NCBI GenBank assembly: GCA_023213315.1
Contig: JAKCPI010001655.1
Coordinates: forward strand, 1-64,000
Source: Euborellia annulipes
Taxonomy: Eukaryota > Arthropoda > Insecta > Dermaptera > Anisolabididae
Reading direction: 5' to 3'
Length of the DNA: 64,000 nucleotides
Shown: piece by piece, positions 52,280 through 63,251 of the stretch
How the letters are laid out: each line of letters starts with the position of its first letter
Numbering within the stretch: the first letter of the stretch is position 1
The notes under the pieces: model-generated
Told to the model about the DNA's origin: nothing
Database searches by the model: none
The model's input: the letters and a program-made list of their open reading frames with translations, nothing else
Made by a program: the position numbers and the translations under genes

Positions 52280-52461
52280 AAAGCACTGCAGGCGGAGAAT
52301 ATCACCTATATCAAAGGAATCTAGTGACTAGATCAGCTGCCAAATTTAACGCTACTCAAGGCTGTATTCATCAAACTCTTTGCAATAAAACCAACCAGAA
52401 AAAATATCACCGTTTTTCATTTGACCGTTTTTTTATTTCTTAACATATCTTTTGACCTCAG

Positions 52462-52846
52462 ATTTGAATATCTTTTCGAGAACCTTCAAAGGAGCAAAAT
52501 CCATCTAATTGTTTTCGGTATCAGCTTTCAGAACCTGAAGGACTTCGGAATCCTGTCGAAAATCGACCGAGAGATGTTAGCACGTTTCAAACTGACATCG
52601 ACAGTGATCGAAAGCCCGACAGTGGACATCACCCAGGTGACACCTCTTCTGGTGGAGTTGGGCGTCGCTTTAGTCCTCAGTGTATTATTCCTCTTTCTGG
52701 AGAAAATCTTACAGCGCTCGATCCCGAAAACAACTCAAAAGGAGTCTTTGAAGAAACCACTCAAACCCATTCGCCCGGATACAACCTACTATTTCAAAGC
52801 CGAAAAACATCTCCGCCCTTGGACTAAAGCGTACAATGCTTTCTAA
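52462..52846 (+). CDS. Ionotropic receptor exon 11 (end of S2, M3, C-terminus)
   Basis: One base completes Gln from exon 10; the exon then reads FEYLFENLQRSKIHLIVFG, FGILSKIDREMLARF and membrane segment M3 (TPLLVELGVALVLSVLFLFL-EKIL). A basic cytoplasmic tail ends WTKAYNAF and a TAA at 52844-52846. G-(I/L)-L-x-K-(I/W) followed by a conserved short linker and M3 is the standard end of an IR. Exons 4-11 give about 560 residues in one frame; with exons 1-3 the protein would be about 735, slightly long for IR75-type receptors (about 600-650). Known IRs are ligand-gated cation channels that assemble with a co-receptor in sensory neuron dendrites. Confidence 0.94.
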
Positions 52847-52884
52847 AAGGAGAATATCTTTAATATCTCAACAATTATTAATTT

Positions 52885-52890
52885 AATAAA
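52885..52890 (+). promoter_or_regulatory. Candidate polyadenylation signal of the IR gene
   Basis: AATAAA lies 38 bp after the stop codon. Confidence 0.55.
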
Positions 52891-53244
52891 TCCCCAATGG
52901 GGAAATTCGATTCCTCCTCTACCTAACCGCCCCTGGTGCGGCCTATTTGAATATTTTTTTCTTTGCCCTATTTCTAATGGATTTTTATATATTTACTTAA
53001 TCGAAAATATATATTAAAATTAAATATACAAATATATATAGAACCACTTTGAAAATGAGACCGACCCGAGGTCACACCCACACCACTGTTCCTACCGCCT
53101 TTCATATTTCGCCCCCCCCCCCTTTCCTTTTCAAAATCCCGCAGTTGATCAAGTCCTGTTTATTATAATGTTATAATTGTGATTTATTTAGATAGATTAA
53201 TTAATATAATTTCTTATAATTGTTAAAATAAATTTTATTATAAC
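52891..53244. other. 3' flank of the IR gene
   Basis: AT-rich with a C-run (53113-53122). No gene. Confidence 0.35.
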
Positions 53245-53403
53245 AAAAGACTGAAATCTTTTGAAGCCCCACTTTACTCTTGTACTTCATAGGAATGATA
53301 AGAGAAATGGTTGCCATGGTAACAAAATATAAATATTTTCCCTTGTTTTTACAAGCCAAGTACACAATTTTCTCATCATTTAGCATCAGTCACACCAAAT
53401 TTT
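53245..53403 (+). repeat. Family A 3' fragment A20
   Basis: From GACTGAAATCTTTTGAAGCC through GGTTGCCATGGTAACAAAAT to CAGTCACACCAAAT, with an internal deletion. Confidence 0.7.
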
Positions 53404-53585
53404 TTTTTTCATTTTTACCTCTCGGCTGCTGAGACCATTTAGGAATTATAGTGTACGTTTATATATATATATATTAATATATCGATGGCTACAAAGGGAC
53501 GTTCCCCACCCTGCTTTTTCGGGGCCACCTTCCCAACTAGGCAATGATCTTGGTGGCTGTTGCTCTACTTTGATGCCAGGGGGAA
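53404..53585 (+). mobile_element. SINE-C copy
   Basis: CTCTCGGCTGCTGAGACCAT, GATGGCTACAAAGGGACGTT and GATCTTGGTGGCTGTTGCTC match the other SINE-C copies. Confidence 0.6.
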
Positions 53586-54027
53586 ATATAATGAAAGAAA
53601 TTTTTCAAATATTTTATTTATTTATAAATTTACGGAAATAATTCCTTTCATAATATAAAAATATTACAGAAAAATTACAATAGAAATAAACCTATTTAAA
53701 TTTATTATATATTAGCGTAATATTAGCGGAATAAAAGTGAATAAATATGCTGTGAGGAGAAAATCTGTCTTTTCAGATACTTCCTACCAACCAGGAATCT
53801 AGAGTGAGATTAGAGTCTATGGGACATGTCAACTATAATTAAGTTATATTTACACTTTGGAAAAAAAATTCACAAATTCGAAATTTAAAATAAAATTATA
53901 AAAATAAATTATTATTCTAACTACTGAAGGTGATCATGAGAAGAGTTGAAAGAATATTAAAATTGCTTACTTTTAAAAAGGATCTTAAAAGAGAAATTCC
54001 ATTTATTAGTGTCAATAATTAAAAATT
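53586..54027. other. AT-rich spacer
   Basis: Nothing recognised. Confidence 0.3.
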
Positions 54028-54240
54028 CTATTCCCTATGGATTTTTAGATGTCTTCTAAGATGCGACTTATCAGAAAATCGTTTATCACACTTAACACAA
54101 TGAAAAGGCTTCTCACCTGAATGAATTCGACTGTGTCTTTTAAGGCTACCAAGTTGAGAAAATTCTTTATCGCACGTGTCACATTTGTAAGGCTTTTCAC
54201 CAGTATGAGTACGAAAATGAATCTGAAGTGTCACAAACAA
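54028..54240 (-). CDS. C2H2 zinc-finger fragment (C-terminal fingers)
   Basis: The minus strand encodes the end of a C2H2 zinc-finger protein: the last half of one finger ([14 protein letters not shown]), a full finger [25 protein letters not shown] (C-x2-C-x12-H-x3-H), a SGEKPFH linker, a second full finger ([21 protein letters not shown]), and a stop after HRE. Such proteins bind DNA in the nucleus. Upstream of about 54240 homology stops abruptly where a perfect 47-bp inverted repeat begins to mirror the sequence; the preceding Cys pair is missing. It could be the last exon of a gene, but no acceptor is evident at the break. A truncated retrocopy or rearranged pseudogene is as likely. Confidence 0.7.
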   Translation of the reverse strand: MFVTLQIHFRTHTGEKPYKCDTCDKEFSQLGSLKRHSRIHSGEKPFHCVKCDKRFSDKSHLRRHLKIHRE

Positions 54241-54300
54241 TTTTCTCTTTGGCGACACTTCAGATTCATTTTCGTACTCATACTGGTGAAAAGCCTTACA
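54186..54300. repeat. Perfect 47-bp inverted repeat inside the zinc-finger fragment
   Basis: 54186-54232 and 54254-54300 are exact reverse complements, both encoding the finger-linker stretch [15 protein letters not shown], on opposite strands, with a 21-bp spacer. Confidence 0.92.
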
Positions 54301-54343
54301 TCTCTGTCCGATATTATCTCTACCAGGTATAATATTTCCCAAG

Positions 54344-54816
54344 TTTAAAAGAAAAAAAAATTTTTTTTATTAATGAAATAAATTATCGGAGTTATGAATA
54401 AGCAGAAGTTTAAAAATTCATATTAATAGATGTTTATCAAAATTATAGAAAGTATCAGAGTCCTGAAAGCTCTCGGCGGCTCCGGTTATCATATAGATCT
54501 ACTCCTAAAGCTCAAATATTTTCCTCTTCATAGTACGGAGTAGTTTATAATCGGGAATTTGAAAATTCTGCTGAAGGACATCCTCCTTAACAGCCCCGGA
54601 TTTAAATATAAATAGAATTAGCTATCTTGTTAAAAATAAAATATTCACGAGGAAGTTAGGAAATGCAAATAACTTTGCAATTCATCGAAAGATAACTTCA
54701 GGTACGATTCAAGATATTGAAATAATTAATATCTTTTACTAATTAATTGAAAATTTTAATTCAAAAAAGTTATAATTTGACAATGAACTTGGAAAAGCCA
54801 AGTTAGTTAATAAATA
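54344..54816. other. AT-rich spacer
   Basis: No gene or terminus recognised. Confidence 0.3.
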
Positions 54817-54824
54817 GTCTAAAG

Positions 54825-55364
54825 CAGGGGTGGGCAAATACTTTTAAGCGCGGGCCAAAATAGAAATTTTCAAAATGTCTCCCGGGCCGCAGGACTATAC
54901 CGCGTACGCTTTCCACACCCGAATGTTTTGGGTGGAGTTTTTCCCTGCCCAAGAAGTTTTTTTAGGCAAAAACACTCTAAGTATCATTTTAACGCATTTG
55001 GACAAAGAAATTTGACAGTTAATAATAGATAATAGTAATAATAAATTGTCTTACTTGGGTGTACATGCGAACAGTAAAATATGTCACGTAATTTTTAAAG
55101 AAATATGATCCATTATATTAAATTAATGGTCATTAAATAAATCAGTTAATGAAAGATTATAATCGAACAGACCTAGTATGTTGCGTACATAAAAGTAGTG
55201 ATATGGTTACGGCTCTTCGAAATTATAATACTCTATTATTTATATATTTGATTATTTATACTGTTGATTTCAACAAAATCGCATAAAAGGGATTTTTCAA
55301 CGGGCCGGATAAAGTAAGCAAAAGGGCCGGATCCGGCCCGCGGGCCGGCTTTTGCCCACCCCTG
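54825..55364. mobile_element. hAT-like nonautonomous element with perfect 8-bp duplication
   Basis: Termini CAGGGGTGGGCAAA and TTTGCCCACCCCTG are perfect inverted repeats, flanks GTCTAAAG at 54817-54824 and 55365-55372. Subterminal GCGGGCC/GGCCCGCG words also face each other. No transposase. Confidence 0.92.
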
Positions 55365-55372
55365 GTCTAAAG

Positions 55373-55714
55373 CAAAATAAATTGATTTTTTTCACTCTTC
55401 TTTTTTACTTGCTCGTAGAGGAAATAAAGAAAGTAGGGAGACCGAGCCAGGTTGGTCCACTAATTTTCTTTTCTTTTTATAAAATTTTTTATTTAATCAT
55501 TTTCGTTTATGTTTTTATTTTAAAATGTTGGTGCAACCTTAAGTTACCATAAGGTCATCGTAAAAATCTCCAAAATTGATGTTAAAATTTAAAAAAATAA
55601 TTATTTCTAAAATATTTCGAGTGGGCCAAACTGCCCGGGCCACGAGGCCAAGAACTTTTCCTTTTTCAGTTTTTCTTTTGTATTTACGAATCATTGTTAT
55701 AACGGTGATCCAGA
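55373..55714. other. Spacer
   Basis: AT-rich with no recognised feature; the right end abuts decayed transposase sequence. Confidence 0.3.
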
Positions 55715-56135
55715 GGTTGGAGATGAGAGTCAGAATGCTGTGAAGAGCACTGAAAACACCTTCCATGGGCTTGGGAAGTTGGCAAAAAGAGTATACCAGC
55801 AAGCGCATTCTGGACGTACAATTTTGAGTCACTTTTTCGAGCACTGGTAGCCGTATGTTACGAATAACACGAACAATGTTGACCTCCAATTGTTGCTGGT
55901 TTATCAGCATGAACCAATGTATTTTTTTTTTTTTAATGACTTCACTTAGCCCCACAAGAAATAATCTAGAAGTGTCAAATCGCACGACCTTGGAGGCCAA
56001 TTGATAGGTCCATTTCTCAAAATCAACTTTTCGCCAAATTTTGATTTCACTAAGTCAGTCAATGGTTGCGGTCGCCGTATGGCACGTAGCGCCATCCTGT
56101 TGAAATCACATCTCGTCCGGATCAATGCCATCCAT
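55715..56135 (-). pseudogene. Mariner-like transposase remnant, C-terminal half
   Basis: In shifting minus frames this region retains DGIDPDEM, then FQQDGATCHTA-like residues (QDGATCH), NGPINWPPRSCDLTLLDYFL-WG and HADKPATI. These are the second and third catalytic-domain motifs of mariner-type DDE/D transposases as found in insects. Frameshifts and stops make it nonfunctional. The N-terminal continuation lies at 57216-57290, beyond an inserted family A copy. Confidence 0.75.
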
Positions 56136-56144
56136 ATTTTAAAA

Positions 56145-56543
56145 CAAAAAAATCTGGTGTGACTGGCGCACGCACACAACTTTCTCTTACCCTTCGGTAA
56201 GAGAAAGTTGTGCACCGTGCTGGTCACACCAGATTTTTTGTGTCGAGATATATTTAGTTTCCCATAGCACCTTAGTTTCAAACTTGCATTTTAAATGTTG
56301 ACTGCTTGAAATAAACTATGGTTATTTTTCAAAATTTTAATCTCATATTTGGACATTTTATACACAATATAGAATCGTAAATAAATACAAAATTTCATAA
56401 GAATTGGAAAAAAAAATTTTAAATGCCTAAAAAGTTTCAAAGGGGGACCCCCTTTTGAATCGAAATTAACATACAAATCCCTATAGGAAATTAACATTAG
56501 GCCTATGAGAGAAGGCGGAGAGACAGACAGATAATGTTTGCAA

Positions 56544-56587
<44 letters not shown>

Positions 56588-57012
56588 GTTTTCTCCGAAA
56601 CAATCAAAGACAGAAATAAAATAAAAAAAAATGGGAATTTAAATAATAATTGATTTTTAATCTAATAAAAAGAAAAAGATTTAAATTCCGTTACCATGGC
56701 AACCATTTCTATCTTTCCTATGAAGAACAAGAGTAAAGTGGTCTTCAGAAGATTTCAACGGCAAAATGAGAATATACATTTTAAAGAGCATCTAAAAAAT
56801 AGTTAAGTTATGAATTTTAAAAAAAATCCTTGGAGGGAATTTTGAGAAAATCGAAAAAAACTGAAAAAGTACATCAGTAAAGTACTAGTACTTTTTGGCC
56901 GATTTTGTTCAAAAGCTTATTTTGAGATTCTTCAAAAGGTACCTAAGTTAAATATAAAATTTCAATCAGGTAGCTCAATTCCTTCATGCTAAAAATCTGT
57001 CCACACATACAG

Positions 57013-57072
<60 letters not shown>

Positions 57073-57215
57073 CAATTTGCGGGACCCACTTTTTTGGACT
57101 CAGGGGACCTCAAAACATGTATATCCATCAAAATCTCGACATCGAATTTTTGACATGATCGCAATACTTTCTCTCTCTATATATTTCATATATAGGGTAC
57201 GAGAAAGTAAAATCA
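56145..57215 (-). repeat. Family A long-variant copy A21, reverse, inside the transposase remnant
   Basis: A complete long variant from TCTGGTGTGACTGGCGCACG to AGGGTACGAGAAAGTA. It includes (GA)n (56541-56580) and (CA)n (57014-57069) tracts. Because the mariner remnant continues on both sides, this copy fixes the element boundaries to within a few A/T bases. Confidence 0.85.
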
Positions 57216-57290
57216 TTCATCATGGTGCAGTATCGATCTCCATTGACCATAACGCGAGCTCCGGTCTCATTTTTGAAGAAATTTATAAAT
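57216..57290 (-). pseudogene. Mariner-like transposase remnant, upstream segment
   Basis: The minus strand reads FFKNETGARVMVNGDRY-CTMMN, the part of a mariner-type transposase immediately before the DGID motif found at 56.1 kb. The two halves are separated only by the family A insertion. Confidence 0.7.
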
Positions 57291-57832
57291 TTCAAATTGT
57301 CGGTTGTTTATTATTTCTTTCATATTTGAACCCTGTTATTCAATGGTGTGTCAAAGACCAAAAAATTCAAAATTGAGTTAAGCATGGAATATTGTTTCAA
57401 ATGCTTTAATTAATAGTATTTTTTATGAAATATGTCCTAAAAAAATTTATTTTTAATGTAAAAGCATAAAATTATTTTTACAATATTTCAATGCAGGATT
57501 TTACATTTTTCAATAATGATTTATGTACTTAACATGTTGTTTCGTAATACTTAATTTGAAAAGAACAATTTTTCATTTATGCGTCAAGTGCAAGACATCG
57601 TAAACAACTATACGCTTGAGATATATTGTTGCGTTTATGCCCTAAGTATTTTCAATTATGAACACCGGCATCGCTATTGTTTAGAGGTATTTAATATAAA
57701 CACAAGAAAATATTAATTTTATTTATTTCAAATTTATATATTCAATACACTATTACTATATTCCATTTGTTGAAAGTTAATACAAGTATTTCATAACCTA
57801 CAAAAATTATCAATAGTTATATTATAATTCAT

Positions 57833-59098
57833 TTTTACTTTCTCTTAGCCTATATATGAAATATATAGAGAGAGAAAGTATTGCGATCATGTCAAAAATT
57901 CGATGTCGAGATTTTGATGGATATACATGTTTTGAGGTCCCCTGAGTCCAAAAAAAGTGGGTCCCGCAAATTGGTCTGTGTGTGTGTATGTATGTATGTA
58001 TGTGTGGACAGATTTTTAGCATGAAGGAGTTGAGCTACCGGATTGAAATTTTATATTTAACTTAGGTACCTTCCCACACGCTCAAAATAAGCTTTTGAAC
58101 AAGATCGGCCAAAAAGTACTAGTACTTTACTGATGTACTTTTTCAGTTTTTTTCGATTTTCTCAAAATTCCCTCCAAGGATTTTTTTAAAATTCAAAAAT
58201 CAATTATTTTTTAGATGCTCTTTAAAAATATATATTCTCATTTTGCCGTTGAAATCTTCTGGAGACCACTTTACTCTTGTTCTTTTAGCATGAAGGAATT
58301 GAGCTACCGGATTGAAATTTTATATTTAACTTAGGTACCTTCCCACACGCTCAAAATAAGCTTTTGAACAAAATCGGCCAAAAAGTACTAGTACTTTACT
58401 GATGTACTTTTTCAGTTTTTTTCGATTTTCTCAAAATTCCCTCCAAGGATTTTTTTTTAAATTCAAAAATCAATTATTTTTTAGATGCTCTTTAAAATGT
58501 ATATTCTCATTTTGCCGTTGAAATCTTCTGGAGACCACTTTACTCTTGTTCTTCATAGGAAAGATAGAAATGGTTGCCATGGTAACGGAATTTAAATCTT
58601 TTTCTTTTTATTAGATTAAAAATCAATTATTATTTAAATTCCCATTTATTTGTGTCTTTAATTGCTTAGGAGAAAACATATATATATCTCTCTCTCTCAC
58701 TTGCAAACATTATCGCCTGTCTCTCCGCCTTCTCTCATAGGCCTAATGTTAATTTCCTATAGGGATTTTTATGTTAATTTCGATTCAAAAGGGGGTCCCC
58801 TTTGAAACTTTTTAGGCATTTAAAATTTTTTTTCCAATTCTTATGAAATTTTGTATTTATTTACGATTCTCTATTGTGTATAAAATGTCCAAATATGAGA
58901 TTAAAATTTTTAAAAATAACCATAGTTTATTTCAAGCAGTCAACATTTAAAATCCAAGTTTGAAACTAAGGTGCTATCGGAAACTAAATATATCTCGACA
59001 CAAAAAATCTGGTGTGACCAGCACAGTGCGCAACTTTCTCTTACCGAAGGGTAAGAGAAAGTTGTGTGCTGTGCGCCAGTCACACCAGATTTTTTACT
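57833..59098 (+). repeat. Family A long-variant copy A22 with an internal tandem duplication
   Basis: Complete 5' hairpin near 57836 to GTCACACCAGA near 59091. The block 58017-58283 (AGCATGAAGGA to TACTCTTGTTCTT) is repeated directly at 58288-58554, with almost no divergence, so the duplication is recent. Confidence 0.85.
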
Positions 59099-59143
59099 TT
59101 CTTTAGGCTAATTCTATAATGTTTTCTATCTTTTTCTATGAAC

Positions 59144-59163
59144 TATATATATATATATATATA
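59144..59163. repeat. (AT)n microsatellite
   Basis: About nine AT dinucleotides. Confidence 0.8.
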
Positions 59164-60368
59164 ATTTTCCAATTAACAATAAATTAATATCGTTTAATTG
59201 AGTTTTAACCAGTGCGATTTTAACAACCAATAAAAAGTTATTTACCAAATAATATTATATATATTTTTTTCCCTTAAATAAACAAAAATCATTTTTTTTT
59301 TTTTTTGAAAAATGAGAAAATTTTCTCTGAATTCGTAGACGTCAAAATTTAATTTTTTGATATTATTCCTGATAATGAAAATAAAGATGAGGATGAGGAT
59401 CAGTGCGATTTCGAAAAGACAACAAAATAAATATATTAGGTTAGGTTAGGTTGAAGTGGCCGTAATATTAAGTCTATTTCATTATTATAACTTTGATTTA
59501 CTGTTTCCAAGCTATTTATTCGGAAATTAATTAATGAGAAAATTTTGTTATCACTTTCTATTTAATTTTAAAATATTAATACTATTTAAAATTGATGAAT
59601 GTGATTTTGATAAAAAGTTTCTATGCTACTAGTATTAAATATAAAGAGACTTTGAAGCATTTTTGCAAATATAATTGGACTTAGAGAATTTTTCAATCAT
59701 GGGTCAAGGGACTTTGAAGCATTATTTACAAATATAAATCGCACATAGAGAATTTTGTAAAAATAATTTTTTATATTTTATTTTTTTTCTCTAAATTAGT
59801 CATATTTTTAGAGATAATTTATGAATATCTGCCATAATTACAGTATTTACTTGCACAATTGACAAAAAAAATGATATATAATCTAATAAAAACAATTTAA
59901 ATCAGAAAAACTTTAATGTTGATTTTCTCAAAACTCGATATTTGGTCTTTGACACACCATTGAATAACAGGGTTCATTTGATCTAATTTTTCTTACTTGT
60001 TTGAAAGGGTTTATTTTTTTGATTTTTGTTTTTTTTTTGTTGTAAAAAATGATTATTTGAAAAGATTTTATCATATCACTCAATACCCTTGAAGGGGATG
60101 GTACATAATATTTTTCCTCCTGTGAAAAATAATAAATATATAAACAGCAAAGAGGTCATGGCTAAGAATAAATATTTATCTTGGAAAAAGAGAGAAAGAA
60201 CATAATGTTTCCAATAAAAGAAAGATACATGTCATAAAATAATTATTACTTTCTTTTACTTATAAATGAATAAAGGAAGTATTGTTATCTCCCAAAAATT
60301 TCAACTATGTAACACATTTTTAATTCAATTTGCTTAGCCCGAACTGGGTGAGACACTTCTTGAAGAAG
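59164..60368. other. AT-rich stretch, mostly inside or next to the expanded MITE
   Basis: A short GGTTAGGTTAGGTTG near 59438 (TTAGG-like, three units) is the only distinctive word. Near 60246-60300 there is a worn family A 5' end. No gene. Confidence 0.4.
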
Positions 60369-60625
60369 TTTTTTTTTTTTTTTAAATGCTCGCACTTTTT
60401 TCCCATTCACACACACATCCACAGGTTTTTCGGCAACTTAGGCCAGATAAGACTTTTACGATAACCTTTATTATTGAATATATCTATTTGGGGTCCAGGC
60501 ATTGTTTTTTAAGCCATTTGGTATCCAAATGGCTAAAATAAAATAATTGGAATGCCTGGGATCCGAACCTTCGACCCTTGGTATAAAAAGGCAGACGCGT
60601 TACCAACTATACCAAGCCCGAGGGC
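60369..60625 (-). mobile_element. tRNA-derived SINE (family S)
   Basis: Minus-strand head GGCCCTCGGGCTTGGTATAG, box B diverged (GAAGGTTCGGATCCC), body and A-tail. Target duplication unclear. Confidence 0.75.
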
Positions 60626-61033
60626 CTAAATGAAGTTAAAAATTCAAATTTAATAAATCTATTTAAGCTATTTTTTTCCTAGCTCAAATAGTCTAATGGA
60701 ATTAATAATCTTTTCTTTTTTTTACATAAAATTCCTTTCCATTTTTCAATTACATTCATTAATTAATTCCTTAAAACCGAGTTGAAATGAAATCGTTTTT
60801 TAATTGCTTTCAATATGTAATTGAATCAGTTTCTACTAAAATAAATTTTTCTGATTGAATAGAATGAATTAAGTAACAAATGAGTAATTAGCCTACTGAT
60901 CCGAGAGTTTCTTGTCCAGGTTAATTGAACTCTCTGGTTAACCGCAAAGTTCCGTTTCCCAATTGTCGACAAATTGTCTCTAAGATTGAATTTAAGTTAG
61001 AAGAATTTATTATACGTTGTTCTGATTTTAATT
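60626..61033. other. AT-rich spacer
   Basis: Nothing recognised. Confidence 0.3.
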
Positions 61034-61051
61034 AAATAAATTAGTTTCTGT

Positions 61052-61265
61052 CTTCTTCTTCTTTCCTGGCCTTATTCCCGCAGTCCAGGGTCGGCGGAAT
61101 AGTTTTTTGAGACCGGAAGAAATAGAACAGGCCGGCCCGTCGCACGGTCTCACGCCTATTGAAAATATAGAAGGAAGGGACAGACATATAAAGAACAGGA
61201 CTGCCAGTCCCAGCTCGGGTAGTTCGTGGTCGCCACGTACCCACAAGATGTGGGCCTCTTAGGAT
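61052..61265 (-). mobile_element. GC-rich retroposed element (SINE-D) with 18-bp target duplication
   Basis: The flanks AAATAAATTAGTTTCTGT (61034-61051) and AAATAAAATAGTTTCTGT (61266-61283) match at 17 of 18 bases. On the minus strand the element begins TTATCCTAAGAGGCCCACAT and ends in an (AAG)n tail, so it was retroposed. Two overlapping open frames exist, but no protein family is recognised. It lacks an obvious tRNA B box. Confidence 0.7.
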
Positions 61266-61475
61266 AAATAAAATAGTTTCTGTTTTTCTCAAATTGTTAC
61301 CTCTTCTACTATTAGAATAAAATGTGTAATTTTTTTTAAATAATTAAATTTGTTTAATATAAATAATTATCTGGACGAAAAAGTCAGATGTTAAAAAAAA
61401 CAGATACTGAAAATTAGTAAAAGAAACTAGATGGATCCAGGACCACAGACCTATATATATACGCATTAATATATT

Positions 61476-61739
61476 TGGACCCTGTTACTCATTAGTGTGT
61501 CAAGCGCCAAAAAAAAATTAAAAATTGAGTTAAGCACGGAATATTGTTTCAAATGCTATAATTAATGGTATTTTTTATGAAATATGTCCTAAAAAAATTT
61601 ATATTTAATGTTACTTGCACAATTGACAAAAAAATTATATATAATCTAATCAAAACAATGTAAATCAGAAAAACTTTAATATTTATTTTCTCAAATCTCA
61701 GTACCTGGCGCTTGACACACTAATGCGTAACAGGGTCCA
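61476..61739. mobile_element. MITE with perfect TGGACCCTGTTAC termini
   Basis: Left TGGACCCTGTTACTCATTAG and right (inverted) TGGACCCTGTTACGCATTAG, both followed by TGTGTCAAGCGCC. It is the reference copy of the family at 48162 and 57327. Confidence 0.85.
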
Positions 61740-61903
61740 TTTATAAAAATGTGTGGGAACATGAACTAGCCAGCTGCACGGGTATTGATCTACTCCTGTC
61801 AAAAGAATTTCTTTAAAAAAAAAACTTCAAGTAAAATTTTTAGGATAAATTTCGATGGCTAAACTTAACTTCCAATCTCATAAACCAAGCCTAACACCAT
61901 GTA

Positions 61904-62114
61904 CAGTGAGGGACAATATTAAGTCCCACCCATGCGTTTTCTACTTGTGATTATTGCATTATTTTTATAAAAGAAAATGAAAATCTTTATTGGAAATTTT
62001 CTAGGTTTGATCCATGAAAGTTTCTATTAAAAAAAATATAATATTTTTTAAAAAACAATAAAATAATAACAAGTAGAAAACGCATGGGTGGGACTTAAAT
62101 ATTGTCCCTTACTG
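61904..62114. mobile_element. Tc1/mariner-type MITE
   Basis: Termini CAGTGAGGGACAATATTAAG and (inverted) CAGTAAGGGACAATATTTAA followed by CCCACCCATGCG. TA on the left flank; the right flank has mutated. Confidence 0.75.
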
Positions 62115-63251
62115 TCTGTACCATTTAATCTGTTCAAAGGAAAATTCAGATGAAATATTTTCCTCCCCTGGATTTCTAGATATTATTTTGAATCTATGCA
62201 TTATTTTGCATTATTCAGAGACTCACATGATCACGAGGTAGTATCATTTCTTCTGATTCCTCTATGTCATCTTTTCCTCACCTTATCAAACCTCAGATTT
62301 TGCAACTAGGTACTTTGGTATTTCTCAGTTTAATCTTTAATATGCTGATCCCGTATCATAGGAATAGGACAACAAAAGAATATTATGTTTTTACTTGTAG
62401 TTATTCAGATTTTGCTAATTTAATTATTAATATGAATAAATTCATCTTGGATGAGAATCCACTCGCTTCTATTATTTGATAACTCCTAGACCTGAGATGC
62501 TTTGAAACAATTTCTTCATTAGATTTGATTATAATATAGTGGATTGAAGTACTCTCTCAACTGAAGATGATAATCATACTAATGGCCACGTGTGTTCGTA
62601 TTTCCGTGACGAAGGAGGAAATCCAAATTGAACTCAGGCCACACTACAAGAGTAACTTTTCAATTTGTCATCTGATTATCTAATCTAAGCTTCTTGAAGA
62701 GTAATCGCTTTTACTCTCTATTAGTCAGCTCCCTGTTTGTCTACCCTTTGAACTTCTTCTTGGCTTCCCAACCAGGCTCGTTGCCAAATCATCAAAATAA
62801 ATGACCCTAAGGCGAAGGACCGATGCAACTTGAATTGCATCTCACATTCATTTCTTTTCTTAAATCATAAAGAATGAACTTGCTTATAAGCTTAAAGATA
62901 AAATAATAACAAAATTATTTGATTAAATAAACTCCAATTGGTTGATAGTTTCAACACATTTTTGATATCTCCAATATTCTTAGAGCCTTAACATTGGCAC
63001 ATAAATATTAATATTTAGATTGAGATATCTCATTATTCGTCTTTTTTTTATACTATAGTACTATAGTACTATATTCGTCCGATGATTTTATTTAAGCTAT
63101 TTGGATAGCAAATGGTCTATTCTCACTTCTCTATCGACATTTTATATTTATATCACCTTATTAAAATAAAATATTTAATTGAATATGCTAATGGGGTAAG
63201 TGGCAATTTAAATATAGTATAGTGTAGGAGCAGCTAAAAATAAAAGTCTCT
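62115..63251. other. Non-coding stretch
   Basis: A family S fragment (TCCGATGATTTTATTTAAGC...GGATAGCAAATGG) lies at 63076-63118. An open plus frame at 62264-62479 has no recognisable motif. No gene is called. Confidence 0.4.

Larger units (their letters stand above)
57327..59976. mobile_element. MITE with TGAACCCTGTTATT termini, expanded by nested insertions
   Basis: The left TGAACCCTGTTATTCAATGG and right (inverted) TGAACCCTGTTATTCAATGG termini are identical over at least 30 bp. The family is that of 48162 and 61476. The 2.65-kb span includes family A copy A22 (57833-59098) and AT-rich sequence, so the MITE itself was much shorter. Confidence 0.7.

Noticed and set aside
55539..56000. 153-codon minus-strand frame as a possible gene
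   Set aside because: It is a wrong-frame reading of a decayed mariner-type transposase; true motifs appear only in shifting frames.
62264..62479. Short plus-strand hydrophobic open frame
   Set aside because: No homology, no splice context and AT-rich codon use; likely chance.
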